DNA of 64,000 bases. Source: Fasciola hepatica. Its lineage: Eukaryota > Platyhelminthes > Trematoda > Plagiorchiida > Fasciolidae. Position numbers and translations under genes: made by a program. Positions 44,494 through 56,370 of the stretch are shown here, piece after piece (position 1 is the stretch's first letter; each line of letters starts with the position of its first letter). Under the pieces are notes generated by a model. The model ran no database searches. It was not told where the DNA came from and saw nothing but the letters and a program-made list of their open reading frames with translations. Location of the stretch: the NCBI GenBank assembly GCA_948099385.1, contig CANUEZ040000163.1:8687001-8751000 (forward strand). The letters run 5' to 3'.

Positions 44494-45201
44494 TACATTT
44501 GTTACTACAGTTAATCATACAGTACACTGATTGAATGGGAACAGTTATTCCTACTTGCACTCTCCTTCTTATTTAGCGGGAAGATTATTATTATTCGGGT
44601 AAATATTAATGAACTAAGTCGAATTGTTGATTTCAAGTAACTTCAATCACAGTGTCATATACACAATGCAGAAAATAATTTGGGTTACCCAAAATTAATT
44701 GACTGTAAGAAAAATATTCAGACTCTAGTGCAATTTAATATACATATATATACACATATATATTTAAATTTTGTCCGGCTTTACTTACTGAAACACAACG
44801 TGGAGCTAGTGGGGTTGGGGAGCTTGTCACGCCCTACAATGGTGGTGAGCATTGGTGTATATGAACAACGGGAATCATGTTGGTAATCTGAAAGATGGGC
44901 ATAAAGGAACGCTACGCAAAGGTCTCGTGGTATGTACTTCTCGTCACAAGCACCAGTTACCCGAAACGCTGTAAGCTATCATTGAAGTCAATCGGGGAGG
45001 AAATGTGAAGACATTTTCTTCCGTGGGTCAATAAATCTAATTTGAAAGGAAAGACCTACACTGATTTGTTCCGGAAAAAATTCCATGGGAGCCGAAAACA
45101 ATGGAAAATTTTGGTACATCTCTGAGAATTTTATTCTACGTATTACGAAATGTGCGGTATCTGGGCGCAGTGGGTGGCGAACTATTTACCTATTCAAATC
45201 A

Positions 45202-45202
<1 letters not shown>

Positions 45203-45252
<50 letters not shown>
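45203..45252 (+). repeat. (TA)25 microsatellite
   Basis: Fifty uninterrupted bases of alternating TA. Confidence 0.95.
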
Positions 45253-45253
<1 letters not shown>

Positions 45254-45320
45254 TGCTGGTAAGTAATTGCACATGTGTGACATGAACTTAGGGAAAACGA
45301 GGATTCAATTTTGATCTGGT

Positions 45321-46872
45321 AAAAAACTTGTAACACAAAGAAATTTCTTCTCGATAGATCACTTCAAGCATTGACACATATATAGCACTGGATAAAGGAG
45401 ACTATATGTGCAGCTATAAATAACAGAGAGTGAGTAAATGTGCAACGAATCCGGTAACTCGACAACATGTTTTAACTTGATGAATCTTGTTCGTTGTGTG
45501 AACGATAATAAATGTGAAATGTGTAACCAAATGGCGTGAAAAGACAGGTGTGAAAAAATAGATGTGGGGTTAGGGAGAATTTGTACATGGGAACCATAAG
45601 AAAATCACGTGTTATGGCCACGGCAGCAACAACTGTTGCACGATGTTACGTTGCTTATACAATTCTGGCTTCAATAGTCGAATTCCTATTGCTTCTGACG
45701 TCACCAGCAACCGCCTGCCTAATCCTTTCGCGTGAACTCTGGGAGTTGTCAAGACTGGTCTGAAAGCTGTCACTGTGTCGATTTGATGTCTGCTATCCAC
45801 CAGATGTTGTAGGATTGCGCTATTGATAGTCTGAACATTTCCTTTGCGTAAAGAAGCCGGGACGTGTTCGGATATCCACTTCGACGGGCGTCTTGTCGTA
45901 TGTCCAATTTACTGTGCACCACAAGAGCACGTAAACTGATATAGAATAGAAGATTGAGACAGATGAGGCAACCTCTCCTTCGATTGTTGAACAATAACAG
46001 GCTGGATATTTTGTAAGATTCGAACATGCGCAGCGGGGGAGGACTTCCCGAGGATTCTACATATGTGCAGCTCTAGTATTTCTAAGGTCTTGTCACCCTT
46101 GAACGGGACAGTCAGAAAAATATCATTTTTCTTGGTCATTTGCACTTTCATTTTGTGTCTCCTCTCTCCCATATGTTGACGAATAAACGGTTCTGGATAG
46201 CCGCTTCGAGTTCTTGGGCAATCGTGTCAGGACCAACGATGTTTCTTGCTCTGTAGGTCAGACAGCTCACTAGGTTTCTTTTGTATCGTAGGGGGACAAA
46301 ACTTAAAAAATGTGTGTATTGCCCCAGCCATGTACATTTCCGATACACCCTCCTTTCTATATGTCCATCCTCCATTCTACGTAATCCCACATCAAGAAAA
46401 GCGAGGAAATTGTCCGTCTCTATCTCCACTGTAAATATGGTCATTGCGTGGGCGTTGTTGAATGTCCGCAGTAGTTCGGCAATGTCTTTTTTTGAGTCGC
46501 AAATTATGAAAGTGTCGTCCATATATCTGGTATACACAAATAGACTGTCGATGGTACTGCGTAGTGGTCCGGCCGTACCACGTGATTTTCTTATGGTTCC
46601 CATGTACAAATTCTCCCTAACCCCACACCTCTTTTTTCACACCTGTCTTTTCACGCCATTTGGTTACACATTTCACATTTATTGTCGTTCACACAACGAA
46701 CACGATTCATCGAGTTAAAACATGTTGTCGAGTTACCGGATTCGTTGCACATTTACTCACTCTCTTCTATCTATAGCTGCATATAAACTCTCCTTTATCC
46801 AGTGCTATATATGTGTCAATGCTTGAAGTGATCTATCGAGAAGAAATTTCTTTGCGTTACAAGTTTTTTCAT
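45321..46872. repeat. Long inverted repeats flanking PLE-3
   Basis: Arms about 45321-45611 and 46579-46872, symmetric about 46095, with small differences (for example aacaaga versus aacacga). Read on the minus strand, the left arm is the natural 3' tail of PLE-3. The right arm is an inverted copy placed just upstream of the truncated RT. Confidence 0.88.
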
Positions 46873-46898
46873 CAATCGATGGCATATACTGTGATTTC
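45323..46898 (-). mobile_element. PLE-3: 5'-truncated Penelope-like insertion between long inverted repeats
   Basis: On the minus strand the RT C-terminal half is readable from 46609: YTRYMDDTFIICDSKKDIAE (YMDD box), DNFLAFLDVGLRRMEDG and FVPLRYKRNLVSCL. Next come FLTVPFKGDKTLEIL and LYQFTCSCGA (45.92 kb), and in a further frame ATSEAIGIRLLKPELYK-type C-terminus ending LLLPWP (45.61 kb). Frameshifts and lost YIG make it inactive. Both flanks are about 290-bp inverted repeats (45.32-45.611 and 46.579-46.87 kb; coordinate sum 92190). A possible 9-bp TSD ATCTGGTAA occurs at 45314-45322 and 46899-46907. The sequence is clearly different from PLE-1 and PLE-2. Confidence 0.82.
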
Positions 46899-49416
46899 AT
46901 CTGGTAATTTATCCTAAAGCTTCGACATGTTTCTCCCCTGTTTTAAGTTCATCGAAGCACTGCAAGTCTGCTCCACTCTTGGTCTTGTGCACGGGGTCTC
47001 AACTAGCACCCTTTTGAACCCGGCTTGGAATACAATGAGGCCCTCACCCTAACCGTTGGGCATTTTGGAATGGTTTGCAGTGTCTCCATTTGCAGTAACA
47101 GTGTATAGTTTCCTGTCCATTTGTCAGCATACCGGATGTTTGCAACAAGCTATTTATTCAGCGTTACACCCCTTGATACACTCTGACTCAGTTAATGAGT
47201 AAGTGAATGAAATCACGTAACCCGGGAAATATCATGATATATAATTCAGTTGAGTGAATTATTGGTTGACATAAAAGTCCTTTATTGTTGATTTTATGGG
47301 AACCACTCAGCACAGAGATGGGGATATTGCTCACAACAAAACTGGATTTCCCTACTAAAATTTCCTGATTGTTCTACTAATTTACTCACTCTCGTCCATG
47401 AGGAAAATAGAGAGCACTCACTCAAATAAGTTTAGCACTTGTCAATTAAACCTTTTAAACACCAACGAAAAACATTTACGGGTAACTCATCCCATAGAGA
47501 TTGCTCGCATCAATCAACCATACACGAACGCACTACACGAAAACTAACTGAGCACCTGAACTTCCGCGTAAGGCGTGGATCAAACGGGGGACAACCACAA
47601 GAGCGGTGTTGTTGACGACCGCGTGAATTGATGACTTCTGCGAGTTCGCCGTTCGTAAGTAAAGCGCGAAGAGGTGGCGTTTTAATCAGATAAAGAATAC
47701 GATCCGAAAGGGATTGGGGAGGGGGGAAGGGGATGAAGAAGGTGATTCTTCCATAGACAAACTGTCATGAGATCTTCAAAATCATCCTTCATCGCAATTG
47801 GCTAAACCTAAAATGTATATGCATAGAAGTTGAAGTGACAAACTAAATGAAATTGGATTTTCATGAAAAACTGTCGGTAAATGTATCAAAACACAGTTTG
47901 GGTTGATGGATCCCCTTTCTGCCAACAAAGTTTCAGGATTAGCGTTAAATTTTACTTCGATTTAGAATAAATCAACTTTATTGGAGTGTCTGTGTTTCAT
48001 CTATGTAATAAGTATTTTTGTACGCTTCGAAGAAAATGTAGAATCTTATTTCAGTTTGAAGACGAATATCAGTAGCTTTTGAAACAACTTTCCCACGATT
48101 ATTCATACACATTTAGCTTGCTTTTTTGGCCTGCTCAAAAAGGAATTAGGATTAAAATCAGGGAATCAGGCCGGTAATACCCAAGTATTAAACATCAAAC
48201 TTAATGAACAAGGTTTGAACCCCAACAGATGTGGTTAGAACTCTGTTTTTGACTCAATCGCTAAGACGCCTGACCCTTTGCTACTGAACCTCAAGACCGT
48301 GATTGCCGGTTCTCTTTCAGTCAGTGCAAAGTTCCGTTGGATTGTATAAGTTTAATTTTGCCTTGCGTGAACGTCAAAATATTGATTCAAAAATAATGCA
48401 GATTATTTGACTTTGTGATGTGATCAGAAGCGATGTTGACTATTTTCAGTCTCATAGTAAGAATACAATCAGAATTGTGTATAATAATTTCAGTATCGTT
48501 ATTATGATCCTGATTATTATTACAATGCGCACCAAATAAAAATAATGCTTCGTTTTATTTGTTTTCCAAGCATACCGAAAAGTTTAGTTCTTTTAAACAT
48601 CCATTTCAATTTCAAATAACGAAACAAGCATCCACCAACGGGGAAGGCTGTGCTCTGTAGAGTATTTCGACAGCACATAGAAAGGCATTTCCTATCCCGT
48701 GTGAAGTTTTTCATATCAATCAATTCCACAGGATAGAATTGGAACAAGAAAGAGGGCTTTTGCACTGTATTGATAATTCAACGGATCGGTTGTGTAAGTG
48801 CTACTGCCCTGGCTAAAAGGGATTTTAGGAGATCAATGAGTACGCAGTTAAATACAGATGGTTGCTATGAGAGAGTGATCTGTCTTCATGAATACCGGAA
48901 ATAATGCTAAACAAGACTGGATAAACTTGTGCTGAAGTATTGGACAAAAGAAAAACAAATCAGACAAAATCATTTGTGCACATTATTTGCACATGAAATC
49001 TGATTGTCAGGAATGAAAATTTTCTATTCATCGAAAATTTACTCCGAGCAAAAGGATTTTCACGCATCCCTTTTTCTTACTGAATTCAGAGATACTGAAG
49101 TAACATTTGCACGTTTGTAAGTTTCACCTCTTTTGAAATTTGACTTAGTTGATTTAGTTCGCGAACATTGAATTTCCCCATTTAGTCATTGCATAACTGT
49201 ATGTTTTCATGTACTTTCTGCAGTTCGTTCAAGGTTATTAGTGGTTTATAACTTTCATCAGTATGTAATTACTATAATTATTGCTACCGTTACGAAATCT
49301 ATTTTTTGAACGGTTTTCGGTTTACTGCACATCGAATTCGTTCTTGCTGAGGCAACTCAACATTTTTTTTACTAACCATTAACTCTGTGGGTTTTGTACG
49401 TCACTACTAGCTAAAC
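46899..49416. other. Unassigned sequence with SINE-like heads
   Basis: Two minus-strand tRNA-like stretches are visible. At about 47035-47095, TTAGGGTGAGG is followed by CCGGGTTCAAAAGGG. At about 48205-48275, TTAGCGATTGAGT is followed by GGGGTTCAAACC. Both resemble A-box/B-box pairs of polymerase III promoters. The rest is anonymous AT-rich DNA. Confidence 0.35.
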
Positions 49417-50250
49417 ATGGTATGTAAGGAGTCCGCTTTATTCGTACCCAAGCAGACAAGTAAACAACTGAATTGTCTATCGCAAGCGGAGGCAGTTCAT
49501 GAAATCGCGGACGGTCGATCCGGGATGCTCAGCTGGCAGCCGATAAACAAGAAGGTGCGACTCACTGTCGAAGTACGACTGGTTGGGAAACGCCGTTCGT
49601 GATATGGGAGAATTCAAAATTATGTGCATGCGCGTGTTATAGTAGTCTACACGTACTAACAAGTCGATAATCACATCAACCTAGATGGAAGGCAGCTCGA
49701 TGTCCAACTAATGGTAGGACCACCGAACACCGTGAATACTGTGTTTTCTCTCCACGGATACTTTGTACAACTTTCAAGTTGTCAGAAATTTGCTGCAACA
49801 GAAGAAATCTTCCTGGCCATACCAAGTTTAAGACCTTAGGATGGAACCGTTCTGAATGAATCTTACAATGATCTATCACTGTTTAATCTCGAAGGAAACT
49901 GGATTCTCTGTGGCTGCTCCATCTCTAACGAGGTGCTACAATCTACCTATATTTCTGCATTTGTTATCCTTAACGGTGAAGTCGTGCATGGGTATCTGTG
50001 AAACATTCATCGTTTTGCTCACATTGATGAACGCAGAGTTGTTTTTATAGAATTTCTCCAAAGAAGTTCTTTCTCAGATTATCTTTTATTCACCGATGAA
50101 TTACTTCAAGAATTATCTTTGAAATAAATAGATGGCTTTGTTGAGCATTCAGATAGCATCAGATTACCCGAAATTAACTCGGCTGGCAATAACTCGTTTA
50201 AAATCACTTTGCCTAGCTCTGCAGAAGAACCGAAATCAGCAACAGCCTGA
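49417..50250 (+). pseudogene. Decayed 277-codon intronless frame, family unknown
   Basis: From an ATG in good context (AACATGG) a single frame runs 277 codons to TGA 50248-50250 with five internal stops (49600, 49657, 49837, 49999, 50125) and no frame change. For random DNA of this composition I would expect about three times as many stops. The translated blocks look protein-like: SWQPINKKVRLTVEVRLVGK, LDVQLMVGPPNTVNTVF, SLFNLEGNWILCGCSISNE, HIDERRVVFIEFLQRSSFSD. Alternating hydrophobic strands suggest a beta-rich domain. I do not recognise it. A processed pseudogene or an old single-exon gene fits best, and chance remains possible. Confidence 0.4.
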
Positions 50251-51540
50251 CATACCTGAGCTATGGTGAAGTATGCTTATCACAACACTAATTGGTTCTC
50301 AGGCATTTCACATGAAGCCGGTTAAACTCTTGTTTATCCTTGAAATCTCGTGTATACCTTATTTTCGTATAAAAACAATCACACCACGAATTGTTATCTC
50401 GTTCTCGCGACCTAGATATTTTTGTAATGAAATCCTTCCAAGTGTATTTAGATAACTTGCTCACTCTGGTGTTTGCAAGGTATGGAATAAATTTCTATGA
50501 GTGACTGACTGCAATAATTCGCAAAATACTTTGGTTTCGTAGCTAAATTGATGTAGCGCGAAAGGTAACCAACAAAGAAGTGTGTTTTCAAATTGAACTG
50601 CAGCTGACGACGTTAACAAGCGGATAAAAATAAAAATCGATCTCATAATGGTCAAGGAAACACAATTATACAAACACATACGTTTCAACATTCAGCCTCG
50701 ACAACTACTGGAACGTCCTAATCCATACAGCTAAACTTAGGATTGTGGACTTGCAAGCCATACTTGTAGAAAGAAACGTGGAATAGACATCCATACCAGT
50801 TATTTAATAGTAAATAAAACACAAATTACGTGATTAGCTTGTGTAGTCTTTTGTGAAATACCATGCACGGAACTTTAGTACCTACATGAGGCTCATCTCC
50901 AGAACCCAACGCGGATTGACTAGCAATAGGGTGACTCACAAGCATGCACCCCAAATTTGAGTCCCTGATGGGGCTTGGCGGATATGCCCTGAAGCTCATG
51001 AATCTTAGCAAACCACGTGATGCAGCTGATTTCCACTGATGAGTTAAGCATTCACTACTTCCACTTAGTTGGGTCACATTCAGCTTGAGACACATCTTCG
51101 TTCGCGTTTTATAGTGTATCCTAACCTGGAACTGATTCTGCCTTTTACACTAAGTTTTTGACTGCCGTGCGGTTCGGAAGGGTCTAAAAATAGTTCGTAC
51201 TCCTTTTTTCTGTTCAATGACACCTTTTAGATCTCAAGCAAAATACCCCCATGTAGGCCAACTGACTCATGGTGATCTTCAAGAAGGAAACTCATAGATC
51301 CTTTCTGGCCAATGTTGGAGATACAGCAGTACGACGATTTTATCAAAAGTTTGCAAACCATACTGCTTGTCACAGTCAAAGTTATAAAAATGCTGTTTAG
51401 CTTTCCTAATCCTTTAAAACTAAAACGAATCATTTTTCATGGAATAAAGTTGCGTGCTTTTGGCGAGAGAAACATATTCATGTTATTGGAAGTATCTTGT
51501 CTGGTTGCTCATTCCGCTCAACATCAAGTTGAGTTATCAG
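50251..51540. other. Unassigned sequence, possible upstream exons
   Basis: Anonymous except that 51270-51400 holds short competing frames next to the exon candidate at 51541 and could include an upstream exon or its intron. I cannot choose a frame. Confidence 0.35.
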
Positions 51541-51813
51541 TCCACCCAATATGTTGATGAATTGAAACAAATCATCACTAGTGTAGCTGTAACGGCCCGA
51601 TTGGTGAACAAACGATTTCAAAACGTTCAGTATGACGTATTTTCTGTAGGGTGCTCCCACTTTCGTGAACGGTACCCAGGAATAGAAAAGGATGATACGG
51701 ATGTGGCAGCTGTAAAAGCCGCTCTTGAAAATTATCGTGAATCTTTCTGTGAGTTGCATGGAGTTATTGACTATTTGGTAAAATTCATCGCAAACATTCA
51801 GCATCAAATCTAA
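51541..51813 (+). CDS. Candidate terminal exon of a host gene
   Basis: An open frame of about 90 codons ends at TAA 51811-51813. A plausible acceptor (GAGTTATCAG) precedes TCC ACC CAA. The protein is helical and charged without low complexity: YVDELKQIITSVAVTARLVN, VQYDVFSVGCSHFRERYPGI, DVAAVKAALENYRESFCELH, and ends FIANIQHQI. The open frame itself continues upstream to 51454. The heptad-like hydrophobic spacing suggests a helical bundle or BAR-like or coiled-coil protein, but I cannot name it. Upstream exons were not resolved. Confidence 0.45.
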   Translation, partial: STQYVDELKQIITSVAVTARLVNKRFQNVQYDVFSVGCSHFRERYPGIEKDDTDVAAVKAALENYRESFCELHGVIDYLVKFIANIQHQI

Positions 51814-52742
51814 CAGCAATTCACACAAAATGAAAGATTGCCCGAGTTCTGTACTGAAGGCTAGCTATTGTTTCTCTCCGGAAGCACACAACTTCGCTCA
51901 CTCATATTTTTCTGTAAAGAAAGTGGTGAATATAGTTAATACGAAAGAATCATGAATCTTAAAATATGTTTTTTGCACTGTCCCCAACAAAGTCCAGTAG
52001 TTCAGTGTGAAGAATTTTGAGCTGACCCTCAATGGGACTTTGAAGCCTGAACAAAGTGAATAGACCAACCTAGGTCGACTGATATTTCAACCATTTTATC
52101 TGTTCCAGGGTTTAATTGTTTGATTGTGAAAGAATTGGTAACAATGACAATTGAGTCTACTAGAGGCGGAAATTCGCACAATTTTAAAAATTGCTCCGTA
52201 AATATACAAACGCAAAACATAAGCCAGAAGCCCGAATAGAACAAACGTACACTGTTCCTTCTATTGTACTGTATGCTTGAAAACAGCTGAGCATATCTGA
52301 GTGGTGTATGGAAACCACTCAGAATGTGCTCTTTCCTACTAACGATTTTAACTACACGCCCAGGGTTGATCAATTGTAGCAGGTTGGCGCTATGGATGTT
52401 TTGGACCGTATTTTTTGTAACAAGAAGGACAAGAATGGTGAAGACACTCGTATTTCGACGGCCAAAAATTTCAATTCATGGAACACATGAAATCGTTTAT
52501 ATAGCCTCTTTTCCAAACCGTGCTACAGAAACATTGATCTTATGGCTGCCTGAGCATTTTGGCTGCATACTGGCCAGTTGTCGGTGACCATTAGCTTGAT
52601 TCTTTTGCGCATTATTTCCGTTTGGCTGGTCCGATTGCTCCAGTTGAAGGCTCGATAGGTGGCTGTTTACTTGGGCTATCTTCGTGGTTGCCAAATATCC
52701 CGTTGCGTTCTCTTTGCCAGCCTGAATACCTCTTTTCGTTCG
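51814..52742. other. Unassigned sequence
   Basis: No recognised genes or repeats. The frames at 52324-52694 lack motifs. Confidence 0.4.
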
Positions 52743-52964
52743 TTACTGGATACTTCCGAAATATTCGCCATCCGTTCTTTTGTCTGTGATTCTCGATCGG
52801 TTGGCATGATCGGTTTGATATCCGTGTCGCCTTGTTGCTTCAGCATTCCCCGCTACACTGTGAGAAGAGAGGCCGGACAGTATTGAGACTTCTTTAGAAG
52901 GGCGCCTCCTCGTGTGTCTGATACACTCAGCACTACAGTGGCAAGTAAACCGGTACAAAAACAT
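52743..52964 (-). pseudogene. Possible PLE GIY-YIG fragment (PLE-4)
   Basis: On the minus strand FLYRFTCHCSAECIRHTRRR matches the PLE GIY-YIG start (compare VYSFTCSCGTMYIGRTTRR of PLE-1), with YIG decayed to CIR. Similarity fades after about 30 residues and the rest is not convincing. Confidence 0.4.
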
Positions 52965-54889
52965 ACTACTTACATGATACTTGTTTGCTTTATCGGTATT
53001 TTCTGTGCAATTATGGGAATGTTGCTCGATCTGAAATTCATGATGGTGTCGCTCTGCAAGTGGAATTTTTGTGCTTTGCTTTATTTCATTCGAAAACCAA
53101 TCCTTATAAGTCAGTCACGTCAGATATAAATCATACTGAACCCGGAACCCGCTTCAACAGAACAAGCACAGAATGAAAATTACAAAATGACTCCATCAAG
53201 ACTGGTTGACTGGACAAGGATACAATTGCGTTTGGTTGGCAATAACAGAGAACCTCTCCGGAGTAAAGTTCTCGTAGGTCTTATCGCAAGCAGAAAGAAA
53301 TGCGTGGCTGATACTGTTTTGCGTTGACTGAACCAGACAATTTGTAGGTGCAAGGCATTAGCGACCTCTAAAACAAACCAGCTCCACTTCCATACTTTAA
53401 ACGCAAGATTGGTCCTCATGCTACTTCCAGTAATAGACGGCATTTCAATTACCTGCCCGCAGGAAGGGTGATTCTATACACCCTTCTCACTACATTATTT
53501 TATTGTATCCATCAAAATATGACGTGATGCTCTTTCAGTGAGATCATCATTGTGCTAAAGAAGGTTCCTTTGCAGTCTGTTTCTCGGCTGGATGTTTTTG
53601 CCCCTTATGGGCTGATTCGTAAATATTCATGTATCCTTCTACGATCGATTCCATCCAAAAGTCGTTTCATCACTTCAAATGTCTCCAATACAAGTGGGTG
53701 CAAACATTACGTCTCAGTTGTTGAAACCCCAATTTTGACAATTACTTGTCGTTAAAGAAATCCGAAATTCCGAATAAGTGAAATAATTCAATAAACTAAC
53801 TTATGTATCAGCGTATGAGAGCATTCCAAGAGGGAATTCTGAGCAAAGAGAGTTAATGCTTTCTTTTTCCGGGGTTTAGAGCAGTGCATTGATATGGCAT
53901 ACTCCGTGAACTCAAAGGTATAACACAATACTGAAGATAGCCAGTCACGATGAATCGGAGATGTAAATTGTGTGACGATCAAGTCGGATGGGATAGGAAC
54001 ACGGGAAGCATCAAATTGCTGTTTATTTCCAGTAAGACAGTCAATGGTGGATTCCAGTAATATGAGGAACCAATATTGCTCAACCACAACTCGAGTCCTG
54101 GAAGGGACGAATTCATGAGCAAATAAAGGCTTTAGATGGATGGTGGACCTATTCAAGGTGACTATTTCCATTAAAAGCGTATTTGTTTTTACTAACCATC
54201 TGCAGTTACTAGAACAAATCGAGGCATTTTTACAGAATATTAGGTGGGATAAGTCCTTTTAGCGAGGGGATCTGCATCTAGTTAAATTAGTTTTCGTGGT
54301 ATAATTTGTTTACACGTTTTAATAACTGCATGGAATTTCGTTAGCACTGCTTTTCGTATAGGCATTCCTTACTTGTTTATCAGAATTCGATATCTCCCAA
54401 CCTGTACTATGTTTGATGTTAATATTATCCTAAGTCTCGAAAGGCCGAAACTCGGGGATCATGTGACACATACAACTGGTTGCCTATCATCAACGGTTCA
54501 TGTGTGACAAATTGTCTTCATGTGATTCATGCCTTTGATGGTCATCCCTGATGACGTTGTACTCTACGGGTAGTCTTACAGTGACAGAGGAAAGAGTCCC
54601 GCGGCTCCCATGCATGTTGTGGATCTTGTTTATTGAACATAGGTACACAATTCATACATAATATGATGACTATGTTAGGAGAAGCCAATGTTACTTTGTC
54701 ACTGAGGCGGTCGCTTTGATTACAAACTTTATTTGTGATGTGACATCATCGATGAAAGAATGGGTGCTGAGTTGGCCGGCTCACATCTGTTCTGTTGAAT
54801 GAGTGGTTTCTCATCTGAACTTGGTAGTTGATTGGTTTTCACTCGTGCTTATCACATGAGAGTCAATGAGACAGACGAAAAAACGGCAG
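52965..54889. other. Unassigned sequence
   Basis: No convincing coding or repeat content. The longest frame (127 codons, 53788-54171 minus) lacks motifs I recognise. Confidence 0.4.
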
Positions 54890-55090
54890 TTTGATCCAGT
54901 CATTTTGTTTTCGTCAAGTCCTCAATCTGATTACCCTCATAGTTTGCCTTTTATGGGCAAACGGAGAATGAGCAAAAAAAACAATTGTACAATCATGGTA
55001 CCTGATATCTACCTCGTGTTTACCAACGTCCAGCAGATAACAGATATTCTCACAGAGTTCAACAGTGAATTCAAATCGAATCTTTCTCCG
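54890..55090 (+). pseudogene. Possible PLE RT fragment
   Basis: The block PFMGKRRMSKKNN followed about ten residues later by PDIYLVFTNVQQITDIL and FNSEF resembles the PLE segment VFMAKLE...YVDDIFCVINSSDQI...FNSAH, with the YVDD box decayed to VPDI. No GIY-YIG follows. Confidence 0.35.
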
Positions 55091-55339
55091 GTTTTGTGTG
55101 TTTTATCCTAAAATGCCAGCTTGTATGATTTATTCTGGAGTATCAACGCACAGCTCACCAGTGGTAACCATAGAAGTAGCTGTTTCACCGGATTATTTTA
55201 ACTTTTTGTATTGCCAACAGGAGTACGCGATGAATAATATGCCGGTGGGCATAATGCAGAATATCCATCCATTGTGGATGAATAAATCCACAATTTTATT
55301 TGAATTTGACTTAATTTAACTTGTGTGGAATGCTCGGCA

Positions 55340-55430
55340 ATGCACACCTGCCAAGCCCACGCCAGGCCAGGAACCCAGGGTGGACACTTGTGAATCGAGG
55401 CCCTCGACCACCGGGCCATCCCGTTTGACT
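55340..55430 (-). repeat. tRNA-derived SINE-like head
   Basis: On the minus strand TGGCCCGGTGGTCGAGG fits a tRNA A-box and GGGTTCCTGGCC about 45 bp later is a weak B-box. GC-rich against AT-rich surroundings. Confidence 0.4.
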
Positions 55431-56004
55431 CAAAAACGGTTTATTATACACAAGCGCAACGTGATATAAAACCTTCCAAAGAGGTTAACAATCATTTATT
55501 CGCATAGAGATCCATGAATAAGATGAAAGAATTTTCTATAGGGGTTCAAATGAAAAGAAGTCTTTCCCTTACTAAGAAATACCTGTACAGTTTGGCTAAT
55601 ACATCAGTGTACGTAGTAAGAGATTTGACTTAAATAAAGTATGTTTTACTATACAGTATATCATGTTAGAGTACTTCGCGTCCCTAGTGATGGCTTGAGA
55701 TCCAAGTGTCATCAATTAGTGAAACCAAGGAAAAATAATAAAACTGTGTCAGCATAAATAGTAAGAGTTTGAGTTCGTTCCACAAATGAGTCGCTATGCG
55801 GTATCAACACTCAACTTACCAGTGAAAAATGGAAAAACATCGCTTACATCATAAAAAAGATGGGAAATCGAAAAACATTCAATGATACAATTCAGTTTTT
55901 CATTAGGTTCCACTTAGTGATAATGCGCAGATGGTAAATAATGCCTCAAGGCTTCTAAGCCATGAGAAATACTTCAAAGCGCAGACAAACTTTGACCACT
56001 AGGT

Positions 56005-56370
56005 CGTGGACGAACTCAGTGGCTTGCGGTTGAGTGATTTAAAGCCTATATCCACTACGTCTAAGTTGAGAAATCTGAAACCCGTAACCGCTGGCCACTT
56101 CGGCGGTCGACAGAAATCCACTGTTGCTCTACTCGGGACCACGCCTGATCTATCGGAGCCTTACATGGTTCACTGCTCCACATCTCACAGTATGACTGCA
56201 GGCTATCCCTTATCGCTTTATTCAGTCCAGTGCAAGCATGCGCAAATAAGCAATAAAGACAAATTTAGAAGTAGTCTGTTTCAATACATTTGAAACTGTG
56301 TAGTTTCTAACTATCAGTTCCACACAAGCTATTGATTGATATTTCATGGGCGATTTTTGTGTTTTACTGA
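56005..56370 (+). repeat. SINE-like interspersed repeat, copy B
   Basis: Direct-orientation homologue of 43455-43840: head TGGCTTGCGGTTGAGTG, shared core GGCGGTCGACAGAAATCCAC, and matching 3' portion up to CAGTTCCACACA. Copies differ by numerous substitutions and small indels. Confidence 0.6.

Noticed and set aside
51478..51828. 116-codon minus-strand ORF
   Set aside because: It overlaps the better supported plus-strand exon candidate and has a composition typical of an antisense shadow.
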